Positions 60,462 through 64,000 of a stretch of DNA of 64,000 nucleotides are shown here, in pieces. Numbering within the stretch: the first letter of the stretch is position 1; each line of letters starts with the position of its first letter. The translations under genes were made by a program, and so were the position numbers. The notes beneath the pieces were generated by a model, which had not been told where the DNA came from, made no database searches, and saw only the letters and a list, made by a program, of their open reading frames with translations. The DNA lies in the NCBI GenBank assembly GCA_031289755.1, contig JAITOU010000025.1, positions 50,859 to 114,858 of the forward strand, given 5' to 3'. The DNA comes from Clostridiales bacterium. GTDB lineage: Bacteria; Bacillota; Clostridia; Christensenellales; JAISNN01.

Positions 60462-61898
60462 TTATGCAATAACTATAATTTTACTTCTAATCATGCCCAT
60501 CCAACAGCTGTAAGAAAAAGTGCCGCTCGTTTCCGGAGTAAATTCTATCGTATTATCTCCGGCAATGAGTTCTTTGGATATATTCCATTGCTTTATATGT
60601 ATCTCGCCGTTGCAGCCGTTCAAGATATCCTCGTCGGCTTTGATTATCCAAACGACGGGAATACCCCTTTTTACCTTAATCGCGCTGTACCTGCTCGTTT
60701 CCAAATCAAATGAAACGGTCTGGATATTGTTTTGATAATCGACGACGGATTCGACCGTAGAACCTACGCCGCCAAAATAGCCCGGCAACGGCAAGCCCGA
60801 AAGAGCCGCGCCGTTATTGAACATAAACATTCCCATTACGATGACGAGCACCGCGCTCACCGTCATAATCTTTTTGGCGAGTTTTTTGGTCAAAACGGAG
60901 CTTAATGCGCCGACAAAAAACATCAGCGGCACAGTCCCCAGGCTAAAAAGGAACATTGAGAAAGCGCCCAAAAAAGCGCTGCCCGTACTGAGCGCGTAAA
61001 TCTGCATAGTTTGCAAAGGTCCGCATGGCATAAGTCCGTTTAACAAGCCCACGATAAGGGGCGATTTGCTTTTGGCTTTTTGCTTCCCGATTAGCTTTGC
61101 AAAAAATTTGGGCATACGCGGAGTAAAACGCCGCAAAAAGGTCAAAAGCCCCAGCATATTCAGACCCATGATTATCATAAAAACCGCCGCGACAATGGCT
61201 ACGATACCTCTCCCGATATCCGAAAAAGTCAGCACCGAGCCGAGCGCGCCGACTATAAAGCCTATGACTGTATAGGATACAACTCTGCCGAGATTGTACA
61301 ACAAGCTCGAACGAAAGGTCGAAGCGTTGATTTTTGTCTTTGAATGCGGTTTGTCTTCGGTTTGCTCCCGAGCGGCTTCTCTCACAGGTTCGGGTTCTGA
61401 CTCCGAAAGAGCCTTGACCGTGTCGTCCTGCGGTTTTTCTTTGACGACGCATTGCGAAATGTTTATGCCGCCGCACATGGCGACGCAATGCACCGAGGTC
61501 AAAAGCCCCAGGACAAAGAGTGCGCCGAGTGCGGTATTTTCTTTTGCCGTCGGAAAAATATTGATAAAATCAAATAACCCTAATTGATTAAAGATAAAAA
61601 AACCGCCGAGCAATACTATTACCGCACCCAAAAGCCCAGCCCACTTAGGTACTTTTTTTCTATTGTTACCGAGTATCTCTTGTTCGTCCTTAGGTCGGTA
61701 ATCAAGCTCTCTGATTATTTGCTTGATACGCGCATAATCGATGACGCTTTCGTCGTACGCGACGATAGCCGTGCCGTCGTTATAGCTGACCTGCACCTCC
61801 AAAATGCCCGTCGTATCCGACAACGCGGCTTGTATCTTGCTTTCGCAATGGGCGCAGGACATACCGTCTATATAAATCTTTTTTATTTTTTCGCGCAT
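60462..61898 (-). CDS. HMA domain - sulfite-exporter/DsbD-like permease - cupredoxin fusion
   Basis: 478 aa in three parts. Residues 1-70 form an HMA metal-binding domain with DGMSCAHCESKIQ. Residues about 85-365 hold seven or so membrane helices with LTSVHCVAMCGGIN and LLNGLMPCGPLQTMQIYAL, the conserved cysteine motifs of the TauE/UreH-2/DsbD-like family. The C-terminal 100 residues form a cupredoxin-like domain with GCNGEIHIKQWNI and YSCWMGMI. Such fusions occur in copper resistance clusters of Clostridia. Likely it moves copper or reducing equivalents across the membrane. Confidence 0.85.
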   Translation of the reverse strand: MREKIKKIYIDGMSCAHCESKIQAALSDTTGILEVQVSYNDGTAIVAYDESVIDYARIKQIIRELDYRPKDEQEILGNNRKKVPKWAGLLGAVIVLLGGFFIFNQLGLFDFINIFPTAKENTALGALFVLGLLTSVHCVAMCGGINISQCVVKEKPQDDTVKALSESEPEPVREAAREQTEDKPHSKTKINASTFRSSLLYNLGRVVSYTVIGFIVGALGSVLTFSDIGRGIVAIVAAVFMIIMGLNMLGLLTFLRRFTPRMPKFFAKLIGKQKAKSKSPLIVGLLNGLMPCGPLQTMQIYALSTGSAFLGAFSMFLFSLGTVPLMFFVGALSSVLTKKLAKKIMTVSAVLVIVMGMFMFNNGAALSGLPLPGYFGGVGSTVESVVDYQNNIQTVSFDLETSRYSAIKVKRGIPVVWIIKADEDILNGCNGEIHIKQWNISKELIAGDNTIEFTPETSGTFSYSCWMGMIRSKIIVIA

Positions 61899-62465
61899 TT
61901 ATTCACCTTGCGCCTTATCGCAGCAAGAATTGACAATTTCATCGATACACTCCCGTATCCTTGCCGTGCCGTCCGCATACCTGCAATATACCGCTATAGG
62001 TATGTCGCGGTTTGTGATATGCTCGCCGCTTATGATGTAGCCTTCACTTATACACGCAGTAATGAGATTAGTCAAGGTTTTGTCAAAGGGTTGTTTTTGA
62101 TAGGATATGTTTTCCAGAATTTTTTTTGCGTTGTCGCCGCTTGTTTTGATGTCGATGACCTGCTCTTTTTTGTTTATCGTTATTTCAAATTCGGTATATG
62201 CACCCAAGGCGACCTCCGCATAGACCTTTTTGTCAAAGGAAACGGACGGAACAATAATAAGCGCAAGAATTACAAGCAAAACCGCCGCCGCCCCCGACAA
62301 AAGCTTTACACGAAGGCTTATCTTAGGTGTATGCGCCGAAACTATTTCTGTGCCGATGTCCTTATATTCGGTTAAATCGGCTTTTTTTATTTCGGTCAGC
62401 ACGTCGGGTATCTGTACATTATCGGCTTCCGAACGCAATAAGCGTTTGATTTCGTTATTCTTCAT
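61899..62465 (-). CDS. Anti-sigma factor with RsgI-like middle domain
   Basis: 188 aa. A short cytoplasmic N-terminus (KNNEIKRLLRSEADNVQIPDVLTEI) precedes one membrane helix (SGAAAVLLVILALIIVP) and an external part with YAEVALGAYTEFEITINKKEQVIDI, which resembles the RsgI middle domain. The gene overlaps the ECF sigma gene by 11 bp. It should hold the sigma factor at the membrane until a signal, perhaps copper, is sensed outside. Several Cys (NSCCDKAQ) at the C-terminus could bind metal. Confidence 0.8.
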   Translation of the reverse strand: MKNNEIKRLLRSEADNVQIPDVLTEIKKADLTEYKDIGTEIVSAHTPKISLRVKLLSGAAAVLLVILALIIVPSVSFDKKVYAEVALGAYTEFEITINKKEQVIDIKTSGDNAKKILENISYQKQPFDKTLTNLITACISEGYIISGEHITNRDIPIAVYCRYADGTARIRECIDEIVNSCCDKAQGE

Positions 62466-62991
62466 GTTTTTTTGTCTCCGTATTTTTACGCATTTTTTTG
62501 ACGGCTCTGTTATAAAGCCACTGAATAGTTCCGATAGGACGACCTACGATTTGAGCTATTTCTCTGTGCTTGTAGCCCTGTGCCGCAAACAGAGAAACGA
62601 TTTCTCTTTCCTGTGCCGTCAGCGTTTGCAAGGCGTCGTTTAGGATAATGTTGTCCGTCCACATGGTTTCATTGACATTTTTGTCTATTATATGCTCCGA
62701 AAAATCTTGGCAAACAATTCTTTTTGCATTGTTGTATTCGCGGTAAGCGGCGTTGCGCGCTATAACCGATATCCACGCTTTGGGGTTTGTACCGGGCTTG
62801 TATTGTCCGATGTTTGCCGCCGCTCTCAAAAACGTGTCCTGCATGACGTCCTTTGCTTTTTCCGCATTTTTCAAAATCGAGTACGCCAAAATATACACGC
62901 CCTTTGACGTTAGCTCATAGATACCGTCAAGCGCATCGATATTGCCTTCCCGCAATTCGCGCATATAGCTTTCTAATATTTTATCCGACAC
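62455..62991 (-). CDS. ECF-type RNA polymerase sigma factor
   Basis: 178 aa. Region 2 is ILAYSILKNAEKAKDVMQDTFLRAAANIGQY with PKAWISVIARNAAYREYNNAKR, and region 4 is LTAQEREIVSLFAAQGYKHREIAQIVGRPIGTIQWLYNRAVKKMRK. It is the first gene of a run sigma, anti-sigma, HMA-permease, cupredoxin, copA, lipoprotein, so it is the likely activator of the copper module. The upstream region 62992-63150 has no clear consensus promoter and may be read by the factor itself. Confidence 0.92.
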   Translation of the reverse strand: MSDKILESYMRELREGNIDALDGIYELTSKGVYILAYSILKNAEKAKDVMQDTFLRAAANIGQYKPGTNPKAWISVIARNAAYREYNNAKRIVCQDFSEHIIDKNVNETMWTDNIILNDALQTLTAQEREIVSLFAAQGYKHREIAQIVGRPIGTIQWLYNRAVKKMRKNTETKKHEE

Positions 62992-63152
62992 GCATTACCG
63001 AACCTTATCGCTCCTTTGTCCTTCTGCTAATATAATACACATTCGCATAGTTTTGTTGGAGTTTTTTTTAATTTTTTTTAGACGCAAGAAATTATTAACA
63101 AGTCTATTATATATATTTCAGTTTTTTAAGTCAATTAAAGGCTATTAAGTTT

Positions 63153-63190
63153 AAAAAAATCCGACGGAAGAATCACCGTCGGACTTTTTG
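63153..63190 (-). terminator. Terminator after the ABC transporter gene
   Basis: TCCGACGG and CCGTCGGA form a perfect 8-bp stem with an 8-nt loop, and a T-run follows on the minus strand (A-run at 63153-63159 on the plus strand). Confidence 0.9.
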
Positions 63191-63225
63191 TTAGTCGGTT
63201 TTGTTTACCGTACAAGGCTGCTGTT

Positions 63226-64000
63226 TTATTCGGCTATCTGCACAAACTGACTGCGGTAAAGCTCCGAATAAAATCCGCCTTTCAAAATCAGCTCGTCGTG
63301 CTTGCCGCTCTCTATGACGTCGCCGTCCTTTAAGACCAAAATGACGTCGGCGTTTTTGATAGTAGACAGACGGTGCGCTATGACAAAGCTTGTGCGGTTT
63401 TTCATAAGGGCGTCCATGGCGTTTTGAATCAACACCTCCGTTCTCGTGTCGACCGAGCTTGTCGCTTCGTCGAGTATGAGTATCTTAGGGTCGGCAAGAA
63501 TTGCGCGCGCTATCGTCAAAAGCTGTTTTTGTCCTTGCGAGATATTTGTGGCTTCTTCGTTCAGGACCATATTGTAGCTTTGAGGCAGCGACCTGATAAA
63601 ATGGTCTGCGTGCGCCGTCACCGCCGCGCTCAATACTTCTTCGTCGGTCGCGCCGCTTCTGCCGTATCTGATGTTTTCCATAACGGTATCGTTATAAAGC
63701 CACGTTTCCTGTAATACCATTCCAAAAAGCGACCTCAAATCGTTGCGCGTCAAATCTCTTATGTCGTTTCCGTCTATGAGTATTCTGCCGCCGTTCAATT
63801 CGTAAAAACGCATGAGCAGCTTGACAATCGTCGTCTTGCCCGCGCCCGTCGGCCCGACTATGGCTATTTTTTTGCCTTCGTCCACATGGCAGGTAAAGTC
63901 GTTGATGACGATATTGTTTTCGTTGTAACCGAATTTTACGTTTTCAAAATCTACCACGCCGCGCAGCGTCTTGACGTCGGCGGTATTGACGGTATCCGCG
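63226..64000 (-). CDS. ABC exporter, ATP-binding C-terminal part (cut by window edge)
   Basis: The frame is open to the right edge, so only the C-terminal nucleotide-binding domain is seen. VGPTGAGKTTIVKLLMRFYE is the Walker A, NISQGQKQLLTIARAI the signature and KILILDEATSSVD the Walker B, with AHRLSTIKNADVI as the H-loop. The residues before it (VNTADVKTLRGVVDFENVKFGY) show the usual link to an N-terminal membrane domain, so it is a fused heterodimeric-type MdlB/YheH-like multidrug exporter. Substrate unknown. Confidence 0.93.
   Translation of the reverse strand, partial: ADTVNTADVKTLRGVVDFENVKFGYNENNIVINDFTCHVDEGKKIAIVGPTGAGKTTIVKLLMRFYELNGGRILIDGNDIRDLTRNDLRSLFGMVLQETWLYNDTVMENIRYGRSGATDEEVLSAAVTAHADHFIRSLPQSYNMVLNEEATNISQGQKQLLTIARAILADPKILILDEATSSVDTRTEVLIQNAMDALMKNRTSFVIAHRLSTIKNADVILVLKDGDVIESGKHDELILKGGFYSELYRSQFVQIAE

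Overview
The window looks like a chromosomal contig from an endospore-forming, low-to-moderate GC Firmicute, most likely an uncultured Clostridia lineage. The evidence is the spoIIGA-sigE pair, a ytfJ-like and a dacF-like gene, a T-box leader, Firmicute-style promoters, and the gene orders mutS-mutL-miaA and infC-rpmI-rplT. I cannot name the species.

Layout: (1) 1-15262, plus strand, is housekeeping: mutS (cut by the left edge), mutL, miaA, a two-subunit class I fumarase/tartrate dehydratase, an unknown gene, infC-rpmI-rplT behind an attenuator leader (infC starts on AUU), a SpoU methyltransferase, yebC, proA, polA and a methionine-gamma-lyase-like gene. (2) 15368-31258 is an AT-rich integrated element of about 15.9 kb that resembles a filamentous phage (inovirus). 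It has a Zot-like ATPase, a tightly packed operon of membrane and secreted proteins including a collagen-like fibre, zinc ribbons, a leaderless XRE repressor, cargo genes (a DUF2726-like protein and a toxin-antitoxin pair) and a pC194-type rolling-circle Rep. (3) 31259-35576 is a second element of 4.3 kb placed directly against the first. Its Rep is of the eukaryotic-virus-like CRESS type (HUH endonuclease plus SF3 helicase), and just upstream lies a stem-loop carrying the circovirus nonanucleotide TAGTATTAC. It also has a coat-like peptide, a secreted protein, regulators and an HNH protein, but no Zot ATPase. Three near-identical dif-like sites (15357, 31248, 35566) bound the two elements and neither encodes an integrase, so host Xer integration is likely. 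(4) 36198-41849, minus strand: sigE, spoIIGA, hemW and an HTH-cupin-acyl-CoA synthetase fusion behind a T-box. (5) 42033-45414 is an AT-rich island: an orphan AAA+ ATPase with a palindromic leader, a foldback element and an orphan DinJ-like antitoxin. (6) 45449-52077, minus: rluB, dacF-like, ytfJ, a DUF2953-like gene, a frameshifted acetyltransferase, yhbY, mtaB, rsmE and tsaE. (7) 52148-57148: a GH95-like glycosidase, a membrane AAA+ lipoprotein with a frameshift and a candidate attenuator leader, and a lipoprotein. (8) 57145-62991, minus: a copper module (CopA, cupredoxin-like protein, HMA-permease-cupredoxin protein) led by an ECF sigma factor and its anti-sigma. (9) 63226-64000: the C-terminal part of an ABC exporter.

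The most striking content is the tandem pair of elements. The larger one carries the recognisable filamentous-phage assembly ATPase. The smaller has its own circovirus-like replication module and coat-like genes but no assembly motor, and the two share one distinctive protein family (CARNGHHY motif). My working hypothesis is a helper phage with a CRESS-type satellite, both using the same Xer-type site. This is inference and untested.
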